Shown one piece after another: positions 22,534-36,300 of a stretch of 64,000 nucleotides of DNA (positions are counted from its first letter, which is position 1; each line of letters begins with the position of its first letter). The notes under the pieces are model-generated. The model was not told where the DNA came from. It did no database searches and worked only from the letters and a program-made list of their open reading frames with translations. This DNA comes from Paragonimus skrjabini miyazakii (lineage: Eukaryota; Platyhelminthes; Trematoda; Plagiorchiida; Troglotrematidae). The position numbers and the translations under genes are program-made. Where the stretch lies: assembly GCA_014338405.1 (NCBI GenBank), contig JTDE01000140.1, forward strand, positions 151,078 to 215,077, written 5' to 3'.

Positions 22534-23597
22534 TGTCATGCAAAATTATATTGTTGATTTCTGTTGTCAAATTCGATAAAGTTGTACCAGAAGAAAAAAA
22601 AGAAGCGAAACCGAAATGAGATATGGTTAACCTCAGCATCATTCCTAACAATAAAAACAACATACTTACAAATATGCACCAGACGTTCAACAAACAGTCA
22701 AACTGTCAAGCTGCATTCAACATGCTTGTGGTCAACTGCATTTGCTTGATGTTCGGTTATGATTCATTAACGTACCATCGATTTAGACAGACGGTTCTGT
22801 TCGTATTTCTGTCCAGATTAATAGCTTTCATTTCTAGTTGACATGATTGGCGCCATCTATCTCCGGATAGCGTGGATTAAAAATATGTAACCATGACAAC
22901 TTATCCACTTCTCATACACTTGCCGTTTTCTCGTAGACAATATGCCGTTGGTAGTTTGCTAACCTATTATCCCAATGCAACTAGAGCATTTCGAGTCGCA
23001 CATGTTGCAGCAATGTTTGAGTGAGTAACTATCTCCTACAGCGTCAGTGATTTTTTTGCGTGTCACACAGTTTGAGACACAACAGTTTGGTTGTTATTCT
23101 TTGAAGTGTTCCGCGTCTATCCGGACTTTATTTTTCCAGTAGACGTGATTCAAGACTATAATCTTTTAGGCTTTAGATGTGAAATATGCAGCTACCTATT
23201 GGTAAGTATCGAGTGATGGTTTACTTGGCGTAGATACTGATATCGCGTGTTCCTATGCTCTCCACACAAAGGATGTTTCAGGAGCCACTGTTTAACTGTC
23301 AAAGATAAATGTCTAATCTAACGAATCCAACTAAATATCAGTGTCACATTAAGCTTTGCTCAGTTTTCACTGCCGGACAACAACGTTTAAATAAATCGGA
23401 ACCCAAATTACCTTCAAGCTGCAAATTTTTAAGGCCGTCTCTAAAGATATCCGAGGGCAACTCCAGTCTTGATTATGTGAGTTCACAATTCCTGCACCGT
23501 CTCGGAGAATTACGTCAAATGAAGTGTTTGTATCCTTCCACCTTCCTTAATCTTTGAACAGTAAACCGAAATGGGCATGTTTGAACACTTAAGAAAT
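22534..23597. other. Gene-free stretch
   Basis: Open frames of up to 82 codons (23309-23557, plus) without recognisable domains. Confidence 0.5.
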
Positions 23598-23667
23598 TAC
23601 TGATGAGTAGTAGGGGATTTTGATTTTCATATAGATTGGACATCACCCACAAGTGATCGCAGCTGTC
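23598..23667 (-). repeat. SINE-H tail-only copy
   Basis: The plus strand shows GATGAGTAGTAGGGGATTTT, ATATAGATTGGACATCACCC, then GTGATCGCAGCTGTC. This is the long-form tail seen at 21012. It stops abruptly after CAGCTGTC, so the copy is 5' truncated well inside the tail. Confidence 0.7.
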
Positions 23668-26600
23668 TTCTGTTCTGAAGTAGATCAGAGTGACTGGGGT
23701 GGAGTGAGTTTCAAGGCCAAGTTTCCCATAGCAACCAATTTCATCTGTAGCTTCTTAATTAACGTCTGTCAAAACAGGTAGTATTACTATGAATACGGTA
23801 TAATGTCTTACACGGAACCAAAGTAGTGTGACCAATTGAATGGATCATGAGTAAGTAACCCTAGCTGTCCTATCTTAGTAAACATTTTCGAAGGTATGAC
23901 CGGATGGAAGACTGAGGAAGACGGACCTAGTTGAACACTATAGAGGTTGTGCAAATGATACGCTTCTCAGCGTGAATTTCATGTTATTACTGCTACCAGT
24001 GCTCCACTCAGCTTAATAAGGATAAGCTTGCAACTTATGACAGTGAACATCACGACTGCATGTCTTATTCCGATATGCCCCTACCGGCCGACCAGATGAG
24101 TCTCAAGGAATACCACTCACTGCAACAGACGAGTTCTCCGACACACTGAATTTTTATGCTTGTAAATTCTGTCCATCCGGCACGTTGAACTAAGAACTAG
24201 CAAACTCAACCAAAAGCACTACAATCCGACTTCTACACAGAAAGTTTCATCAAGTGTCATGTGAAAAACGCAGACACAGCGGTAACCACTGGCTTGTCCA
24301 GCAGGGTAGGTTGTAGATGGTTATCAGTCAAAAGTGATCGTCTGGTGCATATGAAGTCTGAAAAAATAGCACAATTTTAATAGCAAGCTTACGATAGTGC
24401 AGACTATGAATGCATAAACCCATTCGCTAAATACTAGTCATGTAAACTTATCAGCGAGCAGGAAGTTAACATTTCACATATAATCTGACATGTTACTCGG
24501 GAGACAGATATATTGTGCACGCTGACAAAACGACTGCACGAGCGTGCTTCGAAGTGATGTACTGACTCTGTGGAGAAGCGGGCAAAATAATAGAGGAATG
24601 CAGGCACGTTCCAGACGTACAATTTGCATCGAAGCGGCTGGTGTGTGCATTTTTTGTTAACGATGCGGACACTTCAAGAAGTATTTTTTACCAGTCGGTT
24701 TAAATAAATATCACAATATCAGTTGAGCGAGTTGATCAGAAGTTAGAAATGCAACCTACACTATCCAATGTAAAAGAGACAACTTAGTGATAGATAATAC
24801 CAAAACTGCTACGAGTATTTGACATTGAATCAAGAAAAAACGCGTCAAAAGCAATATGTTTCTTCATGAACAGAGGTGAACGTAGAAGATTTATCGGTGA
24901 ACCACTTCGGGGCTGGAAAGAATTTCTGTGTGAAACCGCTTGTGTTTTCTAAGGGTGTACAATAAGGAAGCGTTTGGATTGTAACGCAAACGTTACAAGT
25001 GTTCGATAAGCAATATAACAAAATTCATTCAGCATTACCGTTGTTAAAGCAAACATTTTTTTGACTGCGCACGTGTATATAGAGCTTGGTAAATCAATGG
25101 GTCAAGGAATGCCAAGCGGGCCAAATTTCGCTGCTATAGTAGAAAGATCAGCAAAGAAAACTAATCGTTACCAGTGCCGTAGTACCCACTGTCCGAAATA
25201 CAGTTAATAGCCGTGGATTTACTTGATAACTGATAAGAGGATGAGACGTTGAACAACACGCTGGGCATTTGACAAGCAGATTGGATCTTCAGAGGAGTGA
25301 TGCGGCTGTCGTTGTCTCTGGTTGAAGTCATACCAACCTGTTTAATTTGCAACACCCACACTAGGAGATTTAATTTTTAACTAGTTCTACATGAGCTTCG
25401 GTCAACCTGAAGCGACTATAAGTATCTAACAAAACAAGCTGAACCTTAAACTAGGTTTACAAAAAGAGGTCACCAACTAGAATCCGGACAGTTTTGCGTT
25501 TTACTACAGGCATGTACTTTAATGTAAGCATCAATGAGAACAATATTTTGAGCACTATGTTTCAGTAATTATACAGTGAAAGTAATTCATTTCACTTATA
25601 GTTTTCAGCGCTCGATTTTTCACAGAGACAATTAGAAATGCTTACCGCTAAAGCAGCGATCCCAACTAATCAAAATGAGACTGAATCACGGGACTACGAC
25701 TCAAACTAAAAGGTTAATAATTAGACAGCCTGAACAATATCGACCGACAGATCGTTTCCTGGAAATGAATCACAATTTGGTACCAAACAGGCGAAAGACG
25801 AAAGATAATTACAGAATAGGATATCCATATCCAACAAAGTTCTCCCGAGCAGTCCTGAGGTTTTAACACAACGAAAATGAGCCAGACTACACAATAGGTG
25901 AAGCGCGTACTACTGAAGCAAAATACAATAAGAGACAAATAGCTGTTTACCGAGTGAAAACTCGACACGATGACACAAAATTATTTGATTCAGGATCCAT
26001 ATAAGTGTCAGATGCACCAGAGGTAAAATGCACACAGGTACACATTTGGAAGTGTTTGGTAGAATTTCCATGTGTTTGTATTTGAAAGGTCGATATGTCG
26101 TGCCGTTTAAAATAGAAGGAATGCCCGACATTCATTTTCTGTCGGTTGCTCTCCGCCAAGTAGTAATAGTATCCAGTTCAGCGTTACTGAAGCATGCTGC
26201 TAGCGTACAAACAATAATCAGGATGATATGAATGTTAAACTTCCAGTGGTAGTTAGCAAAAACTGTCCAGCAATATTTTCACAACTTTTTCACCTAGCGG
26301 TATTTGCCAGTTCGAAGTTAAATTACTTTTCTTGACTAAACATTGTAGTCGGATGCATTTAGTGCATTTGAAATGAAATTAAATCATGTGTGTTACATAT
26401 AGTACAATGAATATTAGTATGTAAAACTTTGCATTATGGTAAAGAGCAATCAGTTCAATTTATTGTTACGTTCTAACAAAACCTTTTCTGCGGGTTTCTA
26501 ACCGAGGTAAAATAACATGTTTCTGTATCATTTCAATGCAGATAGTGAACTGGTCGTCTGTATCAGAAATAGGATTTTACATCGCTCTTTAGTGTTCAAT

Positions 26601-26915
26601 TTTTTTATCCATATGGGTCGCTTGGATCGTCACACGCAAACCACCTACTTCACGAATAACCTCACTATGCTTGCTTAGGCGCAGGTTAAAACCGATTACC
26701 TCCGGAAGGAAAAACTAATCTGTGTGACAGGCGTGACACTGTGTGGTCGCATCCAAAGGTTTAATGATTGCACTGTGATTGTTCTATTCTTAACTGGATG
26801 CAGTTTGGACATCAAATTAGCCACAGTGTGGTTCCGTTTAACGGGTATGTATTTGAGATAAACGGTCTTGCAGGCCCTATGAACGGTGATGTACCAAGTT
26901 ATTCACCCATCTGAT
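23668..26915. other. Gene-free stretch
   Basis: Many overlapping 60 to 84 codon frames, notably around 25675-26231 on both strands, with no domain. No repeat was identified. Confidence 0.5.
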
Positions 26916-27267
26916 GGGGCTGATATAACGCGTTCAATCGCCGACTCTGAACAGAGAAAAAGAATAGGTGCGGCAACAGCGTTTATTGGAAAGAGGAATC
27001 GAGTTCCAGTAGGCCACAGAGGCTCTAAATTTATAGGTCCGTAGGAGCACGAACCGCGTTACAGAGGGGCATTAGAAAAAGCACTCATAAAAACAGTTCA
27101 CATAATGTACAGGCGTTCGATCGCGCAGTTGCAATCCGATTAACTGAGTGAGCTTGATTAACTGGGTGAATTAGAACATATCAATTAATTCGAAGCCGGA
27201 TCGATCAATCGATATGACGTGATTTGCCTTTGCTGCTTGGTTAGGAGATGCGTCTCCCAACAGGGGC
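26916..27267 (-). mobile_element. Solo LTR with 5-bp target-site duplication
   Basis: The LTR occupies 26921-27262 (342 bp). On the minus strand it begins TGTTGGGAGACGC and ends TATATCA, giving the canonical TG...CA ends. GGGGC on the plus strand flanks it on both sides (26916-26920 and 27263-27267), a perfect 5-bp duplication. On the minus strand TATAAA (27030-27035) is followed about 45 bp later by AATAAA (26982-26987), the expected promoter and poly(A) order. No internal retrotransposon sequence or second LTR adjoins, so this is a solo LTR left by recombination. The 5-bp duplication suggests a Ty3/gypsy-like or related LTR element; the family cannot be named from the LTR alone. A second, interrupted copy is at 6311-8334. 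Confidence 0.85.
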
Positions 27268-29259
27268 ACAGATACAGACAGAAACGCAAACGCAAACATG
27301 GAAGTTAAGACGACATGGATATTTGTGGACGAGATGACGCCTCAGAGCTCGTTTTACTGCAGTTTATGACTGCTGACGTTGAAGGCTGCAGCATCTAGTA
27401 ATATGTTACGGAACGTTACGTAATATCACGAGCAGGCCTAGTCGGGTAATGGTGATGAAAAACTAATAGCCGACTGTCGTTCCTGACTAAACATTCGCAG
27501 AACGCGTAGTGCGCGTCAACCAACCTCGAAGTTTTGCTTAGTTAGTTTACCCACAAACGTGTAACTTCTAGAAAGAATTCCCGGAAGAAGGCTTCTATCA
27601 CGAGAAATATGTGGATGCAATTATTTTCTAATGAGATTTAGCCAGCTTACGTACTAACTTCGGGGTTTATTGGTGGAATATACATGATCAATAGATATAT
27701 GTTCATCGACGGAAAGAAAACAACACAACTCCACGTCTGTGCGAGCCATCCAAGCCGTACTGGATCAGACAGCTCAAGTGTGAACTTTCGAAGCTAAAAA
27801 TATTTAACGGAAGGTTTTACGCCTGATATAAGTAATCGATTCACAATTTATATTTAAGTCAAACAGAGGTGTACTACTGAAGGTCAGAAACACTCCTGTT
27901 CAACCAGGTTTTTAATAAGATATTCGAGTACTACAACTTGATGGAAATAACGTCTCGTGGTTCAGATAAAACATTGCTACCTTTGACTGTGACGTCCCCG
28001 GTGATGTACTCCGTTTATGCCTTGTCGAAATTTCACGTATCTAAATATGGATTAAGCACTTGCCTCGCAAGTCAAACTTATTGCCTGGCATTGAATCGAC
28101 TGGTTTTACTACGTTAGACAAGTATCGGAAGCGGTAGAAGATGTGACATACTAGTTTGCTATTTTAGGCGCAGTTGGAAACTAATATCTTCGCACAAATA
28201 TCTCAACGGCATTAATATTTATCTTCCAAGTTGCCTATGTAAATATATATACATGCAGTTTTGTATTTGATTGTGGTTGCACAGACTAGCAGACGTATCA
28301 CAAAATAGGGAATGGTGTTAATTGTAGGATGAAATCGAGAAGGACGTCGGGAAGGCTGAAGAAAATCAATGCTTAGGAACACGATGGATCGAAATACGAA
28401 CAAAAGTAACTTCCGTTAGTTGTCGTGTTAAAATGTGCCTACAGCTAGATGTTTTGTTGTTAGCGAGATGAAAACCAGTTTCGAAACGGGTAAAAACACT
28501 CATCGTTCCGTAACTTAATCCTGCTGATACACATCCAAGCTTCAAAAATTAACCAACAATCCTTGTCACAAATACCATTCAATTTTTTCAGCAGTTAGTT
28601 GCACATCCTAGAATAGTCGTTCGTGGAGCCAGCCGCCGTTAAAAGACTCATACATTTCGTTGGTCCATCTTACTTTGTGCTTGCAACAGTGACGGTCACA
28701 GTGCCGGCAACAGGGACCGGTAAGGTTCTTAACGAAAGGTTAAAATCAACATGTTCTATTATTCCCATATTTCTTTCTTGTATTTACTCGTGTTACAAAA
28801 TCCTAGATCTAACGCCTGTACAGAGCAAAACTCCGCAGTACCCCATGAAAGGATGAAATGGTATTATATGATTGGAATATATATATGAACAGAAGCTTCC
28901 CTGAAGATATCTCACGAGCTAATCAGTAAAACATGAAACTCACACTTCAAACGATCAGCCTATCATTTATTGCAACCGATCAATCACCGAGGATTCCCTC
29001 ATGTTAACTTGATTGACCAACGAATACTTTCTGTCTACGTATAATTATTACTTACAAAAAACACATTGAAAAGAGACGATGGGCTAATTACGTAATTTTT
29101 TTGTGGCCAACAACCTATGTGTCGGTATAGCGTCAACAAACTCAAACAGCTACTGTACTTTTGTACTGACAACATACAGTTTAAATTCAACGGAAAACTC
29201 TAAGGATAAATTGATGGTGCGGCAGAAAGTTGTTTGCTAGGATCCTCACGTCGAAGGGT
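27268..29259. other. Gene-free stretch
   Basis: Frames of 60 to 77 codons only. A short AACGCA repeat at about 27284-27296. No gene recognised. Confidence 0.5.
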
Positions 29260-29740
29260 GGAACTGACGGCCTACATGAACGTAATCTTCATGTGCGGTA
29301 AAAAAAATCTCCAGGTGTACGCAGGGTAGGTATTTCGGGAATGTGGAAGAGGCACGATCACGTTGATGTAGTGTGGTGCTGTGAGGGTTTGATGCGGATC
29401 GCATCCGCTGATTTGGGGTGTTGCAGAAGCGTTCACCATCCGTGGGCGCGGCAGTGGAAGATAGTTTGCTTTGTTACGCGTCTACGAGCCTAGCCACCTG
29501 TGTGTGTCGACGTTGCATTCCCGTCGGTTATTATGCATGAGCATCCTTTTGTGAATGCGAGCGGGCTTGTGTGTATGTCTGCGTGCATTCGTAGCCAGAT
29601 TGTTGAGAGAGAGAGAGCTCGCAGTCAGCCGGGCGGATGAAGGTGAGACTGTCTCTACGGTTCCCATGTTAGCTCGTGATGCTCATATATCTCGGTTTAT
29701 GTGTCCTTGGGCGGTGTTAGCAGAGTGAGTGCATGGGTCG
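29260..29740. other. Locally GC- and CpG-richer island, unclassified
   Basis: Visibly richer in G, C and CpG than its surroundings (for example GTGGGCGCGGCAG, GTTACGCGTCTACG, GCCGGGCGGATG), with a GA run at 29605-29617. A 61-codon minus frame gives no recognisable product. The composition suggests a young repeat or a first-exon/promoter region, but neither can be shown. Confidence 0.3.
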
Positions 29741-32700
29741 GACAGTCAAAGCATAGAAACTGCTGCTTAGATATGAAATGTGTGAATGACTGAGGTTGAG
29801 TGATTGGGGTCGACAAACCGTAATGTGCCGTTAGGCTCTTCAAGTTGGAAACTGTGATTTCATCAATGGACCACTAATGGGTGTATTTATCAAAGTCCTG
29901 ATTGATTGAAGAGAATTCTTGCACTTTTGCCAAATGTGCCACGTAAGGTGATAAAATACTTTTTCAAACTGATTTGTAATAAATGTCGAAGGCATGTTTC
30001 GATTGAAACAAGTCTCAGAAAATCATTTGCCATTTTAATTACCTCCGCTGCATATAATATCTTCTTCAACGGGTTTGGGGGACGACGGTAAATCCAAGAG
30101 GGAGGCGGTGCACAAATGAGTCCCAATCTAGGCTTGATGATTTTTGCTTACGGTTAAGTATATAATCCTGTATGAAGAACCGTACGAGGAAACTTTAGTG
30201 AACCTTTAAGCATTTACTCGAACTATACAATAAAAAGATAGCTGTACTGACCGCGTGTAGTCAGAATCTGAGACTACTTCATACATACTTGTGTTGGACG
30301 GAACATGTAGACCAAACAACTAGGTATTGCCAATTCACGTTAAAAATATTCATCTGGCAAAGGTTTAGACTGGTTTGATCGAGTCCATCAGCAGCCTGGT
30401 CCTTGCACAGCACATACTGATAAGAACCATCGCGGTAACTCGAACGAGCTTTTTACGCCGTGTCTATACATTTTACACAATTTCCAAAACTCTAACAGCC
30501 AAATGCTGCACCAACAAATGCCGTTCACCCTTGTAATTCAACTCTAACTAGATGGCCTAATCAATTTACTAGATAAAGCACTGTTTACCAAGACTGAACT
30601 TTCGTCGTTTCATTAAACACTTCATACATAAGTAGTAAAACAAGTATCACTCTTTTGGTCCTCGGTGTTTCATTCCGAAAGTTAACTGCAACATTCTATT
30701 GAAAACAACGGATAATAACTTTTGGTTACTTCGCTATTAATTAATAAAGTAGTGAGGAAATTGTCTGTGAATGAATTTGAATATGTTTTATTCCAGCAAC
30801 CAACGGACTAACTTGAAATACGGTTGTGTTGGCGTTGTTGGATGACAAATGAAATTTTATAAACGGTTGCCTGGGTTGAAATGAAGGTTGCAACACGCTT
30901 GTCTGAGTTTGTGAGTTGTCGGCGTTTCGTCAGGTTACGAATCTGTCATATGATGATTAATTCTTTCAGTCTTTTTTGGATGATCGCAAAATTTTTAGTG
31001 TAATGTTTCATGCTGTGCGGTGTCAAACCACAATAAAGTTTACCTCTGATTTACACATCAAACAGAAATGGCCAAACTGAAGTGGGAACCGGCAGAGAAC
31101 AGGTTACGTGCCATGCTATTGCCTACTGAACCGCCCCTTTAGTCCTAACCGATTACTCCTGAGTATGATGACTTATAGGTAAGTTCTCCAAGGACGCCAC
31201 ACGATAACCACCTCTAGTTCGTTGTCTTGCTGACATTTTGAAGGAGCCTCCCACTGATTAAAAAGTTCTTTCGGATTCTTGTCAACTTTAAACGCTTAAG
31301 GCAAATGACGCACATAATTTGGAGCGAATTCTTGTTACAGTATAACAGTTTGCATATTGTTCAGCCTCCACAAGTACTACATCTTCGAGGACGAAATTTG
31401 AGCATTGTTTGGAAAGTGATGTGTGTGAGAATTGGTGATGTTGGTTAAATTCTACCCAACTTATAGCCATAGTCCGCTGAATAGCATTTAAGCATGTTCA
31501 AAAAACGGTTATCCTCTAAAATATCTTAGTAATTCCTTCTACTCAGAGTCACGGCAAGAAGAGTATACCCTACTGCAATACAAGTACTCCTCTATCCCTG
31601 ATGTAGAGACATCCATAGCATATGACAATTACATATACCCTATGGTACAAAACAACATTTCACTTCTCACCAGTTTCCGATACAAATATTTGGTGAATAC
31701 GATATCATTATGAAAAAAACATATCTAGGGAGAATCCTATTGGCCGAGGAGACTTTCAATGGAACTCACTGAAACCAAATTCGTAAGTTAATGTCATTCA
31801 CAGAAGGAATACTGATCCATTGATATCAGCAAGTTTGCTGTGCACAAGTGGCCATGATGCAATAAGTGATACTGTTGCAAAACTGATTATAATTTGTAAC
31901 AATATATTATTCCTCAGGTAGAGTCGTTATTTTTATTGCCGAATTTGTCAGTTATTATTGTATCCCATTCAAACCATAAATGGATAGAGCTCTGCGCGTT
32001 CCTGACCTAACACAGACCGAGGAGTGTATTCAATTTACTGAGCTGAATAAGTTTAAGAAATGGTATGATATTTTGCACAAACAAATAACTCTATCTCCAT
32101 AACTGACTAACGAAAGAGGCAGAGAGTTGTAGTATACTACTACACTGTGTGGCTGTATTTCGTTGTTAGCAAAAAGGTTTACTCTTACCGGTTACTATAA
32201 TATTTGTGTAGTGTGGGCACATGTTAGCAAAAGTGAAACGTCCTGTCAGTTAGGTCTGACCTTGGAGGTAAGCTGTGACTTAGTTGATAAAATTAGCGCG
32301 GTTATCGGACTTGAATAAGCAGAGGAAAATTGAGGTAGCAGATCGAACAGTCCCGACTGAACACACCCGAATATGTAATTGAATTGTAGGACAGAATACC
32401 GGTCACGTTTTTTTGTTATACGTACAGATTCCTGAAACAAACTGTGTGAGTCAATGACTTATTTGGGTAGATGGTTCTAGTTACTTGTAGCAGGATGTTT
32501 TTAGGTTATCTTGATTCTCTACTGATACGGACAATAAAATAAGTGCATCACGCTTGAAGTGACGAAAGGATAAGCCAGACACTTTGATAACATGAATGAG
32601 AAGTGCACGGTTTTTCGAAAAACCATTTCGGTAGCAACGTACTTGCATCTGGTTCCGGTCGGCAATCGATCATCTATTATAGCTGAAACATATTTGAATG

Positions 32701-33268
32701 ATTCGAAACAGTTATCACTTTCATGATCAACGCTCACTAGACTGATTCCTACATGACATGGCCTTCAATATTTTTTTTAGATTGTCGGATATTTGTTGAC
32801 TACGGAGGCTTTCAAGATAATATGCCTTCGTTTTTTAGTCCGTCGCCTGTGGCAATCCCAATTATTTTGTAAAACAGGTGCAGAACTGCATCACACCTAC
32901 AAGCTCCTGACCAAAAATGTACCTATTGGTTATTATTTCTGGTGAATTAAAAATGAGAAGATTAGTTTTTGCAAGCAAAGTCAATTTCTGCAAACACTTG
33001 TTTCCAGTAACCACCAGTGAAGTGGCGGAGAAGGAAAGCGCAACAGTTAAGGAAACAAAAAACAGTTTTATTATACAACAAGTCTTAACCACCTATCTGA
33101 CCCACTTGTAGGTTCACTTGAGTAATCAGCTGCTCCAGTTATCTGTAGACTTACTTGATTGCTTTTCTGCAAAATTGTTTCAATGAGTAGGTTTCAAAAT
33201 ATCCGTTCAGTTTAATAGTACCGATCAAGGTTGTATGCACTGGACAAGTTGCTGCGATCTGATCTCTG
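29741..33268. other. Gene-free stretch
   Basis: AT-rich, with overlapping frames of up to 78 codons on both strands and no domain or repeat recognised. Confidence 0.5.
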
Positions 33269-33303
33269 AGAACGCATTTTAGAACGCATTTTAGAACGCA
33301 TCT
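33269..33303. repeat. Short 12-bp tandem repeat
   Basis: The unit AGAACGCATTTT occurs twice in full and a third time as AGAACGCATCTC. Confidence 0.85.
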
Positions 33304-36300
33304 CCGATTTGTGATAACAGGACAGTTAATGGCACTTTGTAAATATCCTATCACAAATGTTGACCCATAGGTTATATGTAACACTCTTGTTCAACTTCAA
33401 GTCGTGAGGTCCATTTTCCTTCCCAACTGGGCATTTTGCGACTGCCGCATGAAACTAGTTGCAGTTCGGAGACTGACATTATGTGAACGGAATCGTCGGG
33501 TATGTATGGAAAGCTAATGGTTAGCATATCTACGTGTCGTTGAAAACTTCCAAGGTCAGCACAGTGGTTTATCGTTAATGATAATCAGATGATTGTGTAA
33601 AAAATCTCTTCAGAAAAACAATTTGACAATTATTCTTATCTTTTGGCACAACCTAATAACGCAACTTCCTGGTCACCAGAACTGTAAGCTTCAAACATGT
33701 AGATCTCATTAGCTACAGAATACTGCAACTAACCTCCTTCTTGCCACTGCCATGACAGTTCACATTTTTGGCAATAACCAGTGGTAGAAAATTCCACATG
33801 CATTTAACGTGTAAACTTACTGGAACTTAGTTACGCAACGGTGCATCTGCATTTTGAACATCTTTCTGGGTCACTCTGAGTGATAGCCACAGGACAAATG
33901 AACCTTTGAATGTACCATCGAGTGCCAATTTACTGGGGGTTTTTGCACAAATCCTGTCGCGTAGTCCCGCGGACAGATATATAAAGCTTCATTCGATAGG
34001 GATCATATCACTTTCCGGATATTTTTGACAGTTCATCAGAGAAAGCTTTGGGTGTGGTCTCTCAAGATGGACAGAACAAATTGTCAAACATGTACCGGAT
34101 TTTAAATAACAGGATATCACACCCAGATTATAATTTTCAACTTTTCATCGAATCATCACGTTCGTTTCCGGTTGATTAAAACAGTTCGCCAGTTACAAGG
34201 TCAGGAAGAGATTAAAGAAAACTTTTTAGTAACCACAATCGTAGCGCCAATTTAGAGTAGTCTGTCTTACGAAACTTGTCACGGAATTGACCAGACTCAG
34301 CGAACTCTGTGCAATAACTCAACCATCAGTCATGTACCCTCCGACAAAATAAGCTGTTGGAAACAATATGACCAGAAAGAGTTATCAGTGTCACCAAGCC
34401 ACATTATTTAAACTTCTAGAGACCGCAATTTAAAACTACTGTTTACAGTTACGATTTTACAACAAGGTTACTTGTTAGTAAAAACGAAAGGGTATATGTT
34501 TTGAAGAGTATGGAAAACCTAATGAACAATCAAACATTGATATCAGTAACATCGGTTTCGGATAATAGTGATTGAACGCATACTTGGTCAACTGAAAGCA
34601 AACCAAGAAAAATCAGTCAAAATTAGAGCAAACTGACTTCAACATGCAATAAAAAAAATTGCAGACTGAAAGGAAACGCATAAACGCATTAAGCATGACA
34701 TTTTATTTGCTCCCACTAACGTTTTCTGAATTTCACGTTCCGAAGCACACATGTGAACTGAATTCATCAACAAAACACAAGTCCCATAAAAAATGGTTAG
34801 CATTATGGTCCGACGAAAACCGATGCGAATTCCTTGACTATTTCGTAAACATCCCAACATGCTTAACTCAAACCTACTTCGCTCAGCTCTAATTAATCGA
34901 CGACTGCAGGAAATATAAAGGCGCCAAACACAAAACATATAAGTGTAACAATACAGAAACTGTTGCGCATGCGATTTAAACTTTCCGCTGACGTTCTCTC
35001 CCTTGTTATCTATTTCAGGTCGTCCGCCTACGTATTATTCAACGTGTCCCACACGATATGAACGTCCCTAAACTGTGACATTTGATTCCCCCTGCACTTA
35101 CTTGTTTGAACGATTTGAAAACCCTTTGTTGTTGTGACTTTGATTTTCATGTTGCCATTGGCGTTGTGCGGATCGCCACCTCGTCTCTGCATCACCAATA
35201 CACTGGTTGTGATTGTTCGTTACGTCTTTTCTCTGGTCTTGGATTGCGTCGAGACTGTCTGTGATCGCTGTCCTTTGTATACTTTAGTCGTCCCGTAACA
35301 TAGGTATTCCAGTTAGAATTTGTCACTAAGAAGGTTACGAAAAACTTAAAGGTAGAACGATTTGGAGAAGCTTATACTTTCAAGGTGTCCAAAGAATCGA
35401 GTTTTGGATGTGCAATAACTTTGTAAATCTAGTGCAAGCTATGTTTGCTTTAACCAGGTTCATCTAAGAATTAAAGGTCTAGCTAATTTCTTATTTCTGT
35501 GTAGTCGACTCACTGTGGTTCTAGTAGGTAAGAAACCAGGAGGATCTCGAGTCGATTACCGTTTATAAAAGTAGATATGTACGAAGGTTTTCGCTCATGA
35601 TTTCATATCTTTTTCTTCAACAGAGACATGATCCCCGCCATTTATAATGTAGGTTTAAGGCAGCAAACCCAGATGTCAAGACACTACACAATAACGTGTT
35701 TTCCGAGCTGATTCACCCTATATAGCTGCAACAGTTTATCCAGCCCCTAATCAAAAATCGTTTTCTGTGTATGATTTTAATGTTCGAGGGTGGCATATCT
35801 CAAGCAGCAAGATAAAGTAATGGGTAAATTATTTACTAGGCGAGGTTGTTTTATAAACTGGATAAGAAATCCGTGATGGACTACTGATTATGCATAGTGA
35901 ACTGTCAAGGTATAGGAACCAGAGATAGAAACTATAGGTGAGTAATTTCGTCTTTTAGCGACCTGTGGCAATATCAAATACAACTTCAGTGAGCAAGCTT
36001 AGATATACAAAACAAACTCCCCACTGTGGCATTTCTCAAGATTCAACGTGAGCATAATTGCACTTCAGGAACCAACGGATATTCTCTACCTTCTCCATCC
36101 TGACGACTTCCATCTGAGCTACCGGGAGGCGCTGATTCTATTTTTGATACTCTGGGACTGGAGTAGAGTATCGCGAGTACGCATCCAGGTCCTGTTTCAG
36201 TGATCTGCAAGACCGTCTTAATAGATGTGGTCGTGTCGTTGTTAGGATGTATATTTCAGGTTTACTAAACTGCAGCTTTGGCTTACACTGCCGGACGAGA

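Noticed and set aside
34025..34050. CTGATGA followed by GAAA on the minus strand
   Set aside because: No stem II pairs between the two motifs and no stem I can be formed.
34963..35300. Possible LTR beginning TGTTACGGGACG on the minus strand
   Set aside because: No second copy, no target-site duplication and no TATA/AATAAA pair could be found.
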